From: Synechococcus sp. UW140
Lineage (GTDB): Bacteria; Cyanobacteriota; Cyanobacteriia; PCC-6307; Cyanobiaceae
DNA: 43,354 nt
Direction: 5' to 3'
Assembly: GCA_945877115.1 (NCBI GenBank)
Contig: CAMCQR010000010.1
Span: forward strand, 1 to 43,354
Positions within the stretch are counted from its first letter, which is position 1; each line of letters starts with the position of its first letter. Below are positions 1 through 10,596 of the stretch, piece after piece. Made by a program: the position numbers and the translations under genes. The notes below the pieces were generated by a model. That model was not told the origin of the DNA and ran no database searches. It was given only the letters and a program-made list of their open reading frames with translations.

Positions 1-117
1 GTGATGGTGTGTGTAGCCATGACCAAGTCAGTTTGGGCAGCTCCAGGTTATGGGGCAAAGGCCTCGCTGGTCAGTGATTGTCATCACCAGCCCACCAGCC
101 TTCAGCCCCTGGGTCCT

Positions 118-405
118 TCATGGCCGTTCCGTTGCGCCCCAGGAGCTGGCATGTTCGATGGACACCAGAGCCGGTGCAAACAGAAAGACCGTTTCCCCCA
201 GCCGCTCCGATTGGCCATCAATGGCAAACACCCCACCGGAGACAAAATCAATCACCCTCTGGGCCTCATCCGGATCCATCGAACCCAGGTGCAACACCAC
301 GGTCTTGAGATCCTGCACCGCCTTCAGCGCCAGCGGTGCATCCTCAAAACGGGCGGGGGTCATCACCACCACCTCGGGTAACCGCAAACCGAACGGGGTC
401 TCCAT
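118..405 (-). CDS. sepF: SepF-like cell division protein, core domain only (95 aa from the Met in METPFGLRLPEVVVMTP)
   Basis: Translation EVVVMTPARFEDAPLALKAVQDLKTVVLHLGSMDPDEAQRVIDFVSGGVFAIDGQSERLGETVFLFAP resembles the SepF core; an upstream N-terminal region is not recognisable. Confidence 0.7.
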   Translation of the reverse strand: METPFGLRLPEVVVMTPARFEDAPLALKAVQDLKTVVLHLGSMDPDEAQRVIDFVSGGVFAIDGQSERLGETVFLFAPALVSIEHASSWGATERP

Positions 406-497
406 GGACGGACTAGAAAGGGTCGCTGGAAACGGGCGTCCTGGCGACGTCCGGCGGCGGGGCGCCACCGTAGGCGAAATTTGCCAATCTCCTGCCT

Positions 498-1142
498 GTG
501 GTTGACCCTGTCCTGGCACCTGGTTCCTCCAGGTCCATTCACCAGAGCGGTCTGGCCCTGCGCCACTGGCCCCACTGGCTGCAGCAGCAGACCACTGCGG
601 AGCTGCAACCGGAGCATCTGCTGACCCACCTGCGCCAGGAGATCCCCTGGCAGCAACCCAAGATCCGCGTCTATGGCCGCCTCCATCCCATCCCACGCCA
701 AAGCTGCTGGATCGGCGACGGGGGCTGCCAATACCGCTATAGCGGCCTGCTGCAGACCCCCGAACCCTGGAGCGCCCCGCTGTTGGCCCTCAGGCAACTG
801 CTCGATGGATGCCTGGGCTGTGGCTTCAACAGCCTGTTACTCAATCGCTATAGGGATGGGCTCGATCGCATGGGCTGGCATGCGGATGATGAACCGGAGC
901 TGGTGGCCGATCACCCAATTGCCTCGATCAGCCTGGGGGTGAGCCGCAGCCTGCGCTTCCGGCCCAAACCAGCCCCGGCAGGCCACGGGGACGCCCCTCC
1001 CTTTTCCCTGGAATTGGCCAATGGTGATCTCTTGGTGATGGACGCTCCAACCCAGCAACATTGGCTCCATGCCCTCCCCGAGCGTCGCCGGGTGGCGGGC
1101 GAACGCATCAACCTCACCTTTCGGCGCATCCGAACCTCCTAG
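498..1142 (+). CDS. AlkB-like 2OG-Fe(II) dioxygenase (alkylated nucleic acid repair)
   Basis: NRYRDGLDRMGWHADDEPEL ... RINLTFR motif typical of AlkB. Confidence 0.85.
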   Translation: MVDPVLAPGSSRSIHQSGLALRHWPHWLQQQTTAELQPEHLLTHLRQEIPWQQPKIRVYGRLHPIPRQSCWIGDGGCQYRYSGLLQTPEPWSAPLLALRQLLDGCLGCGFNSLLLNRYRDGLDRMGWHADDEPELVADHPIASISLGVSRSLRFRPKPAPAGHGDAPPFSLELANGDLLVMDAPTQQHWLHALPERRRVAGERINLTFRRIRTS

Positions 1143-1170
1143 GGCGGTCTAAGTGACCTAGGCCGATCGT

Positions 1171-1578
1171 TCAAGCGAGAACGGCGATGGCGTCGATTTC
1201 GACGCGGGCACCCTTGGGTAGGGCCGCCACCTGGACACAGGCCCTGGCGGGCGACACCCCCGCCCCAAACATCTCGGCATAAAGGCCGTTGACCGTGGCG
1301 AAATCGGCCAGAGCGGCCAGAAACACCGTGGTGCGAACCACCTGGCTGGGCCGGGCCCCAGCGGCAGCCAGCACCGCCGCCAGGTTCGCCAGCACCTGGC
1401 GGGTCTCGAGGGCCACATCGCCCTCCCCCACCAGGATTCCCGTGGTCGGATCCAGGGCGATCTGGCCAGAACAAAACAGCAAATTGCCCGCCCTCACGGC
1501 CTGGTTGTAGGGACCGACCGGAGCCGGGGCCTGGGCGGTTTCGATGGCCTCCAGGGAGGACAGGGGAAGGGAACCCAT
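1171..1578 (-). CDS. ridA: RidA family (YjgF) enamine/imine deaminase
   Basis: APAPVGPYNQAVRAGNLLFCSGQIALDP...RVEIDAIAVLA. Confidence 0.92.
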   Translation of the reverse strand: MGSLPLSSLEAIETAQAPAPVGPYNQAVRAGNLLFCSGQIALDPTTGILVGEGDVALETRQVLANLAAVLAAAGARPSQVVRTTVFLAALADFATVNGLYAEMFGAGVSPARACVQVAALPKGARVEIDAIAVLA

Positions 1579-1636
1579 GGCGGGAAATGGCGGTCGGGAG
1601 GCTGTGGGGCGAGCTTATGGCGTTCCGCCGCGGGAC

Positions 1637-2422
1637 TCAGCCCCTCCAGTCATTGCGGCTGGCGCGCAAATCAGCCATTTCAGCCACCGAACCGCTGCGC
1701 ACAAACAGGTTGGTGGCCCGCTCCAGGCCAATCGAGCTGGGCACCGTGGGCCGGTCGGCCGCCCGCTGGTCCAATACCGCCGCCAGCCGTTCAACAATCG
1801 GGCGGTCCTCGGGACGGCAGCTGAGGGCCCAGCGCAGGTTGGTTTCCGTGTATTCGTGGGCGCACCACACCCGGGTGTCAGCGGGCAAGGCCGCCAGCCG
1901 CTGCAATGAATCGTGCATCTGGGCGGGCGTGCCCTCGAACAATCGACCGCAACCGCCGGCAAACAGGGTGTCCCCGCAGAACAACTCGGCGTTGTAGCCG
2001 GGGCCGCCGGGCAGGTAGTAGGCCAGATGGGCGCTGGTGTGGCCCGGCACCGCCATCACCTCAACGGCGCGCCCCAACAGCGTGAAACGGTCTCCATCGC
2101 CCAGGGAATCGCTCTGGAAGGGAATGCGTTCCCGATCGGCGGCGGCGGCATAGACCCGGGCGTGGGGCCAGCGACGCAGCAATTCGACCGTGCCACCGAT
2201 GTGGTCGCTGTGGTGGTGGGTCTGGAGCACGGCCACCAGCTCCAACTGCTGGGCCTCCAGCCAAGCTGCCACCGGCGCCGCCACGGCGGGGTCGACCACC
2301 ACCGCCTGATGCTCGTCGTGGAGCACCATCACATAGTTGTCGCTCAGGACGGGCAGCAGGGCCACGGCACGGGCGGGCAGCGGCGCGGAGACCGTTGCGG
2401 CAGGCGACCCGGGGAGCGACAT
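1637..2422 (-). CDS. gloB: Hydroxyacylglutathione hydrolase (glyoxalase II)
   Basis: Metallo-beta-lactamase motif [10 protein letters not shown] and [21 protein letters not shown]. Confidence 0.92.
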   Translation of the reverse strand: MSLPGSPAATVSAPLPARAVALLPVLSDNYVMVLHDEHQAVVVDPAVAAPVAAWLEAQQLELVAVLQTHHHSDHIGGTVELLRRWPHARVYAAAADRERIPFQSDSLGDGDRFTLLGRAVEVMAVPGHTSAHLAYYLPGGPGYNAELFCGDTLFAGGCGRLFEGTPAQMHDSLQRLAALPADTRVWCAHEYTETNLRWALSCRPEDRPIVERLAAVLDQRAADRPTVPSSIGLERATNLFVRSGSVAEMADLRASRNDWRG

Positions 2423-2475
2423 CGTTAAAGTCCATTGGCGGCACTCCCATGATGACCGCTCCGCGGGAGCTCCCC

Positions 2476-3183
2476 ATGATCACCGTCGCCCTGGCCAAAG
2501 GCGCCCTGCTTAAAGATTCAGTGCGGCGCTTCGCCAAGGCGGGTCTCGATTTCTCAACCCTGCTCGATCCGGATAACCGCTTATTGATGGTCCCCAGCGC
2601 CTGCGGCAGCGCCCGGGCCCTATTGGTGCGCAACGCCGATGTGCCCGTCTACGTGGCCTATGGCCAGGCCCAGCTGGGGGTGGTGGGTTACGACGTGCTG
2701 CGGGAACACCAGCAGCCGGTGGCCCAGCTGCTGGACTTGGGCTTCGGTGGCTGTCGCATGGCCGTAGCAGTGAAGGCCAGCAGTGGTTATCGCCGCGCCA
2801 TCGACCTGCCGGCCCATTGCCGCGTCGCCAGCAAATTCACCCGCTGCGCCGAGGCCTTTTTCAGCTCCCTGGACCTGCCTGTCGATCTGATTCACCTCAC
2901 CGGTTCGGTCGAACTGGGCCCCCTGACCGGGGTGTCCGAAGCGATCGTTGATCTGGTGGCCACGGGTCGCACCTTGCAGGACAACGGCCTGGTGGCGATC
3001 GAAGATCTGTTCCACAGCACCGCCCGCCTGGTCGGCCATCCCCTGGCCCTGCGCCTTGATGACGGGCGCCTGCAATCCCTGGTCGAAAGGCTCAAGGCGG
3101 TGGGCCCTGGGGCCACGTCGCCGGCTGCCAACCCCGTTGGCACCATCCCCTCCGGGGTGCTGGCTGCTGGGGCCTCCGCCTGA
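2476..3183 (+). CDS. hisG: ATP phosphoribosyltransferase, short form
   Basis: [19 protein letters not shown]..., [33 protein letters not shown] at 2476 within the longer ORF 2395..3183. Confidence 0.92.
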   Translation: MITVALAKGALLKDSVRRFAKAGLDFSTLLDPDNRLLMVPSACGSARALLVRNADVPVYVAYGQAQLGVVGYDVLREHQQPVAQLLDLGFGGCRMAVAVKASSGYRRAIDLPAHCRVASKFTRCAEAFFSSLDLPVDLIHLTGSVELGPLTGVSEAIVDLVATGRTLQDNGLVAIEDLFHSTARLVGHPLALRLDDGRLQSLVERLKAVGPGATSPAANPVGTIPSGVLAAGASA

Positions 3184-4982
3184 TGGCCTCCCTCGACCTG
3201 CAGCGCCTCAGGCGCCTGGGGCCCTACCTGGCCCAGGATCGCCGGCGCCTGATCTTGGCCCTGGTCTTGTTGGTGCCCCTGGCCTTTGCCGGCGCCATCC
3301 AGCCCCTGCTGGTGGGTCAGGCCATCAGCGTCCTGCGAGGCGAACCGGTCCTGCCCTGGCTGCGGGGCTTGCCAGTACCCGGGGCCCTGAGGCTGCTGGT
3401 GGGCCTGTTGTTGCTGGCAGTGATGGTCCGCTTGGGCCTCCAGGGCACCCAGCTTTACAACGTCCAGGTGGTGGGCCAGAGGCTCACCGCCCGCATCCGG
3501 GACGACCTTTTTCGCCATGCGTTGGCCCTGTCGCTGCGCTTTCACGACCGCACCACTGTGGGGCGCCTGCTGACCCGCCTCACCAGCGATGTCGATGCCC
3601 TGGCGGAGGTTTTCGGCAGCGGCGCCGTGGGGGTGCTGGCCGACCTGGTCAGCCTGGCGGTGGTCGGCGTCACAATGGTTTCAATCGATTGGCGGCTCGG
3701 CCTGCTGCTGCTCGCCAGCCAGATTCCTGTGACCCTTGCCATCGTCTGGTTGCAGGGGCGCTACCGCAAGGTCAATTACCGCGTGCGCGAAGAATTGGGC
3801 GGCCTTAATGCCGAACTGCAGGAAAACCTGCAGGGGCTGGAGGTGGTGCAGATGTTTCGCCGTGAGCCGGAAAACAGCCGTCGCTTTGCCCGGGGCAATG
3901 ACATCTATCGCCGGGCCGTCACCGGAACCATCTTTTTTGATAGTGCCATCTCCGCCTTCATCGAGTGGGTCTCCCTGGTGGCGGTGGCGGTGGTCCTGGC
4001 CGTGGGGGGCTGGATGGTGACCGGCGGCAGCATGGGATTGGGAAGCCTGACCACCTTCATTCTGTTTTCCCAGCGGTTGTTTGATCCCTTGCGCCAACTG
4101 GCCGAACGCTTCACCCAGATCCAGGGGGGGCTGACCGCCGTCGAGCGCATCGGCGAACTGCTAGACGAGCCGCTGGACATCGTCGAAATGGCGGATTCGA
4201 GCCGCAGTGCCGCCGCCCGACGCAGCGGCCTCCAGGGGCGCAGCCCGGGGGAGGTGGTGTTTGAGTCCGTGAGTTTTGCGTACCGCAGCGACGATCCGAT
4301 CCTCGACAACCTCTCCTTCCGCATCGCCGCCGGCGAACACGTGGCGATCGTCGGGCCCACCGGTTCGGGCAAATCCACGGTGATCCGCCTGCTTTGCCGT
4401 CTCTACGAGCCCCAGGCCGGCCGGATCCTGCTTGATGGCGTGGACATCCGAGAGCTCCCCATCGCCACCCTGCGGCAACGGCTTGGCGTGGTGCTTCAGG
4501 ACACGTTTCTGTTCAGCGGCAACGTGGCGGACAACCTGCGACTGGATGCTCTAATCAATGACAGGGAGCTGGAACGGCTCTGCGGCGAACTGGGTTTGAA
4601 GCCCCTGCTCGACCGCCTGGACCATGGTTTGGCCAGTGAACTGCGTGAACGGGGCGCCAACCTCTCCTCCGGCGAACGGCAACTGCTGGCCGTGGCACGG
4701 GTGGCGATCCGGGACCCCTCGGTGCTGGTGATGGACGAAGCCACCGCCTTCCTGGACCCCTCCACCGAAGCCACCCTGCAATCCGACCTGGACCGGTTGT
4801 TGCGGGATCGCACCGCCATCGTCATCGCCCACCGCCTGGCCACGGTGGAAGCGGCGGATCGCATTCTGGTGCTGCGCCAGGGACGCCTGATCGAAGAGGG
4901 CAACCACCGGGAATTACGCCGCGCCGGCGGCCTTTATGCCCAGCTGGCGGACCTGCAGGAGAAAGGTCTGGCCTCCCTTTAA
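3183..4982 (+). CDS. ABC transporter, fused permease/ATP-binding (MdlB/MsbA type)
   Basis: Walker A GPTGSGKST, signature LSSGERQLL, Walker B VLVMDEATAFLD; N-terminal TM region; TGATG overlap with hisG. Confidence 0.93.
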   Translation: MASLDLQRLRRLGPYLAQDRRRLILALVLLVPLAFAGAIQPLLVGQAISVLRGEPVLPWLRGLPVPGALRLLVGLLLLAVMVRLGLQGTQLYNVQVVGQRLTARIRDDLFRHALALSLRFHDRTTVGRLLTRLTSDVDALAEVFGSGAVGVLADLVSLAVVGVTMVSIDWRLGLLLLASQIPVTLAIVWLQGRYRKVNYRVREELGGLNAELQENLQGLEVVQMFRREPENSRRFARGNDIYRRAVTGTIFFDSAISAFIEWVSLVAVAVVLAVGGWMVTGGSMGLGSLTTFILFSQRLFDPLRQLAERFTQIQGGLTAVERIGELLDEPLDIVEMADSSRSAAARRSGLQGRSPGEVVFESVSFAYRSDDPILDNLSFRIAAGEHVAIVGPTGSGKSTVIRLLCRLYEPQAGRILLDGVDIRELPIATLRQRLGVVLQDTFLFSGNVADNLRLDALINDRELERLCGELGLKPLLDRLDHGLASELRERGANLSSGERQLLAVARVAIRDPSVLVMDEATAFLDPSTEATLQSDLDRLLRDRTAIVIAHRLATVEAADRILVLRQGRLIEEGNHRELRRAGGLYAQLADLQEKGLASL

Positions 4983-4996
4983 GTCCACCGCGCGGG

Positions 4997-5803
4997 TTAA
5001 GTCCCCCCCACGGCCCCCGCCTGCCCCAGGGGTCCCACCCCCGGTTCTGAATCCAGGCCGATCCCAACGAACCAGCCCATCAAGAGCTCAGCCAACAGCA
5101 AGGGCTGCTCGCACATGGGCAAATGGCCCCCCCTGGCCATCAGCTCCACCCGGTGATCGGGCGCAAAGCTGGCGAGGTGCCGCACATAGCGGGGCTCCAT
5201 GACCCGATCCCGCTCACCGACGATCCAGAGACTTGGCACCATCAAGGCTGCGGTGAGCATGGGTAACTGCCGCACCGCCCCCCGATGGGTGCTGGTGGCC
5301 AACAGACCCCGGGCGGCCCGGGTTTCCGCCATCAGGGGTCCCCGCCAGGGGGATTGGGCCGCCCAGGGCCCCAGCCAGCGGGGCCGCAACTGCAAAAAAG
5401 TCGTACCACCGCGCCGCAGCCTGGCGAAGGGGCGCGGTTGATAGACGCCGCCGCCCGATCCGATCTGCACCATGGCCGCCAGCTGCGATCCCAGCAGGGG
5501 CGCCGCATGCAGGGCCACACTGCCCCCCAGGGAATGGCCCATCAGCACAATCGATCGCCCCTGGGCCTGGCGCTGGGCGGCGCTGGCCAGCCAGCGGCCG
5601 TAGCTGGCCAGATTGGGCTGGAGATCCCTGGGCCGGGGGCACTCGCCAAAGCCAGGCAGATCGGGGCACCAAAGGTTCCAGGTGGGAGCAAGGCAGGGAC
5701 GCAGGGGATCCCAAAGGCGGCCCGACAGCATCCAGCCATGGACCGCCACCACCAGGGGGATGTGGGGCGCGTGGGCGCCCTGGGTGCCGGGGCTGGCGCG
5801 CAT
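4997..5803 (-). CDS. Alpha/beta hydrolase
   Basis: VVAVHGWMLSGRLWDPL, nucleophile elbow GHSLGGS. Confidence 0.88.
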   Translation of the reverse strand: MRASPGTQGAHAPHIPLVVAVHGWMLSGRLWDPLRPCLAPTWNLWCPDLPGFGECPRPRDLQPNLASYGRWLASAAQRQAQGRSIVLMGHSLGGSVALHAAPLLGSQLAAMVQIGSGGGVYQPRPFARLRRGGTTFLQLRPRWLGPWAAQSPWRGPLMAETRAARGLLATSTHRGAVRQLPMLTAALMVPSLWIVGERDRVMEPRYVRHLASFAPDHRVELMARGGHLPMCEQPLLLAELLMGWFVGIGLDSEPGVGPLGQAGAVGGT

Positions 5804-5975
5804 GGGGGCCAGGCGAGGTCAACTGCCATCCAAAAGCCCCCGGCAAGCCAAGCGTGGCTTAAGCCGTATCTTGTATTAAATCAATGTTCAACACAGTGGT
5901 TTCTGCCGCCAGAGTCCAGGTCCAGCGCCTGCCCAATGCCCCTTGAATTCTCCGGATGCTGTCGGTTCTGAAGAG

Positions 5976-6449
5976 ATGTACATCAAGCTCTTCGGCCACC
6001 AATACCGCCTCTGTCCGGTGGCCAACTCCCCCGTCAGCCTGGTGCTGAGTCTCGAACGGGAGATCGACCTGCTGGAACTGGAATGGTTGTGCCAGGCCGT
6101 GGGTTGGAGCCGCAGGCCCCTGCGTCGGGTGCGCCGGGCGCTGCGCCACAGCCTTTTAACGGTGGGTTTATGGCGCCATGACGGCCCCTTGCCGCGGCTG
6201 GTGGGGTTCGCCCGCTGCACCGGGGATGGGGTGGTCGCTGCCACGGTCTGGGATGTCGCCGTCCATCCCCACTACCAAGGCAGCGGCTTGGGCAAGCAGA
6301 TGATGGATTACATCCTCGTTGAGTTACGGCGCCGCGGCGTGGGCCAGGTCTGCCTGTTCGCCGACCCTGGTGTGGTGGGGTTTTATACCGCCCAGGGCTG
6401 GGAACTGGAACCCCTGGACCGCCGCTGCGCCTTCTGGTATTCCCCCTAA
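5976..6449 (+). CDS. GNAT family N-acetyltransferase, Ycf52-like
   Basis: VWDVAVHPHYQGSGLGKQMMDYILVELRRRGVGQVCLFADPGVVGFYTAQGW. Confidence 0.85.
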   Translation: MYIKLFGHQYRLCPVANSPVSLVLSLEREIDLLELEWLCQAVGWSRRPLRRVRRALRHSLLTVGLWRHDGPLPRLVGFARCTGDGVVAATVWDVAVHPHYQGSGLGKQMMDYILVELRRRGVGQVCLFADPGVVGFYTAQGWELEPLDRRCAFWYSP

Positions 6450-7144
6450 TTCCTGGGGGCCCCGCGATAGAACTCCGCCAGGAGCGGGGCGGGCACCCCC
6501 CGCCGCCAGGCCCGCCGCAAGCGCCAGTTGATCCAGCTGGTACGTAGCACCCCCAGCCGCCGCCAACGGCGACCATCAACCCGCAAGGCCAGGGGCAACA
6601 GGCGAATCGGAACCTGCCGCCGCAGGCGCTGCACCAATTCGAGGTCTTCCATCAGGGGCAGGGGAAGGATCCCCCCCACGGCCTGCAGCTGCCGGCGGCT
6701 CAGCAGCAGGCCCTGGTCGCCGTAGGGCAGCTGCCGCCAAAGGCAGCGCAGCCACACCGCCGCTTCCACCAACCGCAGGGCCGGATCCCCACCGTCGATC
6801 GCCAGCCGAAAGGCCCAGGCCTGCCGATCGCCGGCGGCGACGGCTGCTGCCAGGGCCGGGGCCCAGCCCGCTGGCAGGCGGGCATCGGCATGGAGCAACA
6901 GCAGCCAGGGGGACTTGCTGGCCGCCACCCCCAGGGCCAGCTGGAGACCCCGGTTGGCGCCACTGCGCAGCACCATCGCCCCCGCCAACCGGGCGACCTG
7001 GGCCGTGGCATCGTCGCTATTGGCGTCGACCACCACCACCTCCGCCACCAATTGCGGAGCCTGGGCCAGTTGGGCCAATAGCCCCGGCAAACGCGCCGCC
7101 TCCCGGTAGGCCGGGATGACGACGGCCAGGGGCGGGCCCGTCAT
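6446..7144 (-). CDS. Glycosyltransferase family 2-like, TIGR04283-type (transferase 2, rSAM/selenodomain-associated)
   Basis: VVIPAYREAARLPGLLAQLA...VVVDANSDDATAQVARLAGAMVLRSGANRGLQLALG. Confidence 0.85.
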   Translation of the reverse strand: MTGPPLAVVIPAYREAARLPGLLAQLAQAPQLVAEVVVVDANSDDATAQVARLAGAMVLRSGANRGLQLALGVAASKSPWLLLLHADARLPAGWAPALAAAVAAGDRQAWAFRLAIDGGDPALRLVEAAVWLRCLWRQLPYGDQGLLLSRRQLQAVGGILPLPLMEDLELVQRLRRQVPIRLLPLALRVDGRRWRRLGVLRTSWINWRLRRAWRRGVPAPLLAEFYRGAPRN

Positions 7145-7166
7145 CGGCTCCTGGCTGGGCCGGGCC

Positions 7167-7823
7167 TCAGCGCCACCGCCTTAAATCCCCAGGTCGATCC
7201 AGGTCATGTCGCATTGGCAACAGGGTCACCACCAGACCCAGTTGGTCGGCGACGGCCAGGGTCTGGGCCAGCACCTCGTCGCCGCCCCAGGCGATGGCAT
7301 GGGGGCCACCGGCGAACAGCCGGGGCCAGCTGCCCGCCAGGCCGATCAACCAGTAACCGCCATCGGCGGCGGGGCCCAGCACCACATCGCAATGGGCCAG
7401 GGCGTCGAAGGCGGCCCCCAGGTCCGCCGCTTCCAACTCCGGCAGGTCGCTACCGATGAGCACCACGCGCTGGGCCCCATGGCGCCTTGCCAGCATCAAC
7501 TGGCGCTGCAGGCGCCAGCCCAGGCGGCCTTGCCCTTGGAGTTCAACCGAATCGGCCCCCAGGCCCATCGCCCAACGGCGACTGGCCCTGGGCCCCAAGC
7601 CGCTCACCGCCAGAGCCAGGGCCAGGCCGGGTCTGAGGGCGGCCGCGCGGCGGGCCTCGGCCATGCCATGGCCGCCGAGGGCCCGCTGGATGGCGGCCGC
7701 CCGCCTCGTCCCCAGTCCAACCGCCAGCCGGCTTTTACAGCGGCCCGGCGCCGGCCAACGGCCCATCACACACAACCATTCCCTGGGACGGGCCCGCCCA
7801 ACTCGGGCCTTGGAATATCTCAC
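7167..7823 (-). CDS. TIGR04282-type transferase (transferase 1, rSAM/selenodomain-associated)
   Basis: MGRWPAPGRCKSRLAVGLG...VVLIGSDLPELEAADLGAAFDAL..VVLGPAADGGYWLIGL. Confidence 0.85.
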   Translation of the reverse strand: MRYSKARVGRARPREWLCVMGRWPAPGRCKSRLAVGLGTRRAAAIQRALGGHGMAEARRAAALRPGLALALAVSGLGPRASRRWAMGLGADSVELQGQGRLGWRLQRQLMLARRHGAQRVVLIGSDLPELEAADLGAAFDALAHCDVVLGPAADGGYWLIGLAGSWPRLFAGGPHAIAWGGDEVLAQTLAVADQLGLVVTLLPMRHDLDRPGDLRRWR

Positions 7824-8980
7824 CCCTTTTGGGGTAGTTCAGCGGGTCGCAAGGTGAGATCCAGCTGGCCATTTTCCCGCCGGATGCCAATGACCAGGGG
7901 CTGGCCGATGCGGGCCCGGTCAATGGCCATTTGCACCTCTGAGGCATTGCTCACCTTCTCACCATCCACCTTCTCAATCAGATCGCAGGGCCGCAGGCCG
8001 CCAGTTGCCGCAGGGCTGCCGTTCATCACATCCACCACCAACACGCCATTGACCTCCGGCAGACGGCACTGGCTGGTGGAGGCGTTGATCTCCCGCGCCA
8101 ACTGGGGGGTCAGGGCCTGGAGCCGCACGCCGATGTACGGGTGGCTGGCATAGCCCCGCTCCAGGATCTGGGCGGCGATCTGGCGGGCGGTATTGATCGG
8201 GATGGCAAAACTGAGACCCGCCCCAGGCGCCTGGCGGATGGCGGTGTTGATGCCGATGACCTGGCCCCGATCATTGATCAGGGGACCGCCGCTGTTGCCG
8301 GGATTCACCGCCGCATCGGTCTGCAGGTAGGGCACCCGCTGACCTTCACCGACGGCATTGGTGCGCTGGATGGCGCTGATGATGCCAGCGGTGACGGTGT
8401 GGTCCAGGCCGAGGGGATTGCCAATGGCGATCGCCGTTTCGCCGGGGCGCACCTTGTCAGAATCCCCAAGCGGGGTCACGGGAAGCCGGGTAGCGACCAC
8501 CTTGACGACCGCCACATCGGTGAGGGGATCAGCACCGATCACTTTGCCGGTGAAGCTGCGGCCATCGGTGAGGGTCACGGTGACCTCGTTGGCGCCGTCG
8601 ACCACGTGGGCATTGGTCATCAGAACACCGTCGGAGCGGGTGATGAAGCCCGAACCCTGGCCCTGTTGCTGCCGAATCGCCGGCCCCTGGCCGAAGGGAC
8701 CGCCCACGGGACTGACGGTGCGCTTGACCGTGTCAATCCGGACAACGGCGGGGCCAGCCTTCTCGACGGCCGCAACAATCAGGTTGCCGGTGGGCTGGAG
8801 CGGCGGTGGGGAGGGAGCGTCGCTGAGACGAACCAGCTCCCGCTTAGGGGCACTGCCTGGCAGGGGCATGCCATTCGTACAAGCCACCAAACCCACCGCC
8901 AGGGAAAGCATCGAGGCCAGGGTTGCCAGGGAACGGGGGCCAGCTATGGACAACCGAGGAGGGGTGTGGGGTCTGTCCAT
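7820..8980 (-). CDS. HtrA/Deg family serine protease with PDZ domain
   Basis: Triad motifs TNAHVVDGA, LTDVAVVKV, NPGNSGGPL; C-terminal PDZ. Confidence 0.93.
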   Translation of the reverse strand: MDRPHTPPRLSIAGPRSLATLASMLSLAVGLVACTNGMPLPGSAPKRELVRLSDAPSPPPLQPTGNLIVAAVEKAGPAVVRIDTVKRTVSPVGGPFGQGPAIRQQQGQGSGFITRSDGVLMTNAHVVDGANEVTVTLTDGRSFTGKVIGADPLTDVAVVKVVATRLPVTPLGDSDKVRPGETAIAIGNPLGLDHTVTAGIISAIQRTNAVGEGQRVPYLQTDAAVNPGNSGGPLINDRGQVIGINTAIRQAPGAGLSFAIPINTARQIAAQILERGYASHPYIGVRLQALTPQLAREINASTSQCRLPEVNGVLVVDVMNGSPAATGGLRPCDLIEKVDGEKVSNASEVQMAIDRARIGQPLVIGIRRENGQLDLTLRPAELPQKG

Positions 8981-9040
8981 TTAAGACCAAGCCTCCCTGG
9001 GGACCTGCGTATATTCACTTTCTAGTGCGGTGAGCAGGCG

Positions 9041-10441
9041 GTGCAGCAGGGGGACGAACTGTGGCACCAAATTCAGCAGGCCCTGCAGGCCAATCTCAGC
9101 AAGCCCACCTTCGAGACCTGGATCCGGCCCGCTCGGGCCCTCACGTTCAGCGGGGGTACCCTCAGGCTGGAAGCCCCCACCGTCTTTGCCAGCGGCTGGT
9201 TGCGCAAGCACTACCTCACCCAGATCCAGGCCCTCGGCACCGAATTGAGTGGACATCCGGTGGTGATCGAGGTGGTGAGCGCCCCGGAGCAGCCCCAGGC
9301 CAACCCCAGAGACCAAGGGGAGGTGACGATCGTGAGCGAGGGGGAGAGTCGAACCCCGGCCCGGGATGACAGCCGCACCCCGAAGGGAGCCCCGTCACCG
9401 GAACGCCCCCCGGCGGGCCTTAATCCCCGCTACCGCTTCAGCCGTTTTGTGGTTGGACCCAACAGCCGCATGGCCCACGCTGCGGCTTTGGCGGTGGCGG
9501 AGTCGCCGGGTCGAGAATTCAATCCGTTGTTCCTCTGCGGCGGCGTGGGTCTGGGCAAAACCCACCTGATGCAGGCGATTGGCCACTACCGCCACGAAAT
9601 TGACCCCTTGGCCAGGGTGTTTTATGTCTCAACAGAAACCTTTACCAATGACCTGATTCAGGCGATTCGCAAAGATGGGATGCAAGCTTTTCGAGACCGC
9701 TATCGGGCTGCCGACCTAATTCTCGTCGATGACATCCAGTTTATTGAAGGTAAAGAATATACCCAGGAAGAATTTTTCCATACCTTCAATGCCCTGCATG
9801 AAGCGGGACGCCAACTGGTCATCGCCAGTGACAGGCCACCTAGCCAGATTCCCCGCCTGCAGGAACGCCTGATTTCCCGTTTTTCGATGGGACTGATTGC
9901 CGATATCCAGGCTCCCGACCTGGAAACCCGTATGGCGATTCTGCACAAGAAGGCCGAAGTGGAGCAGATGGCCCTGCCTCGGGATCTCATCCAATACATC
10001 GCCGGCCGCTTCACCTCCAATATCCGCGAGTTGGAGGGGGCCCTCACCCGGGCGGTGGCCTTCGCCTCGATCACGGGTCTACCGATGACGGTGGAGTCGG
10101 TAGCGCCGATGCTGGACCCGGTGGGCAATGACGTCGAAGTCACACCTCAGCAGGTTCTCGACAAAGTTTCAGAAGTCTTTGGCGTCGGCATTGAGGAGAT
10201 GCTGAGCCCCAGTCGCAAAAGAGCCGTTAGCCAGGCGCGCCAAGTGGGGATGTTCCTGATGCGTCAGACCACCAATCTCTCTCTGCCCCGCATTGGTGAG
10301 GCATTTGGTGGCAAGGATCACTCCACGGTGATGTACGCCGTAGAGCAGGTGGAACGCAAGCTCAACAGTGATCCCGGTTTAGCTCGTCAAGTCCAACAGG
10401 TGCGGGATCTGCTGCAAATTGATTCACGCAAGCGAAAGTAA
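9041..10441 (+). CDS. dnaA: Chromosomal replication initiator protein DnaA
   Basis: [35 protein letters not shown]-terminal [19 protein letters not shown] start. Confidence 0.97.
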   Translation: MQQGDELWHQIQQALQANLSKPTFETWIRPARALTFSGGTLRLEAPTVFASGWLRKHYLTQIQALGTELSGHPVVIEVVSAPEQPQANPRDQGEVTIVSEGESRTPARDDSRTPKGAPSPERPPAGLNPRYRFSRFVVGPNSRMAHAAALAVAESPGREFNPLFLCGGVGLGKTHLMQAIGHYRHEIDPLARVFYVSTETFTNDLIQAIRKDGMQAFRDRYRAADLILVDDIQFIEGKEYTQEEFFHTFNALHEAGRQLVIASDRPPSQIPRLQERLISRFSMGLIADIQAPDLETRMAILHKKAEVEQMALPRDLIQYIAGRFTSNIRELEGALTRAVAFASITGLPMTVESVAPMLDPVGNDVEVTPQQVLDKVSEVFGVGIEEMLSPSRKRAVSQARQVGMFLMRQTTNLSLPRIGEAFGGKDHSTVMYAVEQVERKLNSDPGLARQVQQVRDLLQIDSRKRK

Positions 10442-10596
10442 TCCTATCAAGTTCTCTGCTAAATGGACAATAAGTGATTAATAGAACAGGAACTTAAAAC
10501 TTGTCCGCCCAAAATAAAGATTGGCAGGGCGTATGAAATCTAAGATTAAATTTTTAACGATTCAAAGACATGAATAATTAACTCGAAACCAAATCG

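Noticed and set aside
1-117. Edge sequence as part of a gene
   Set aside because: Too short, no coding signal supported on either strand
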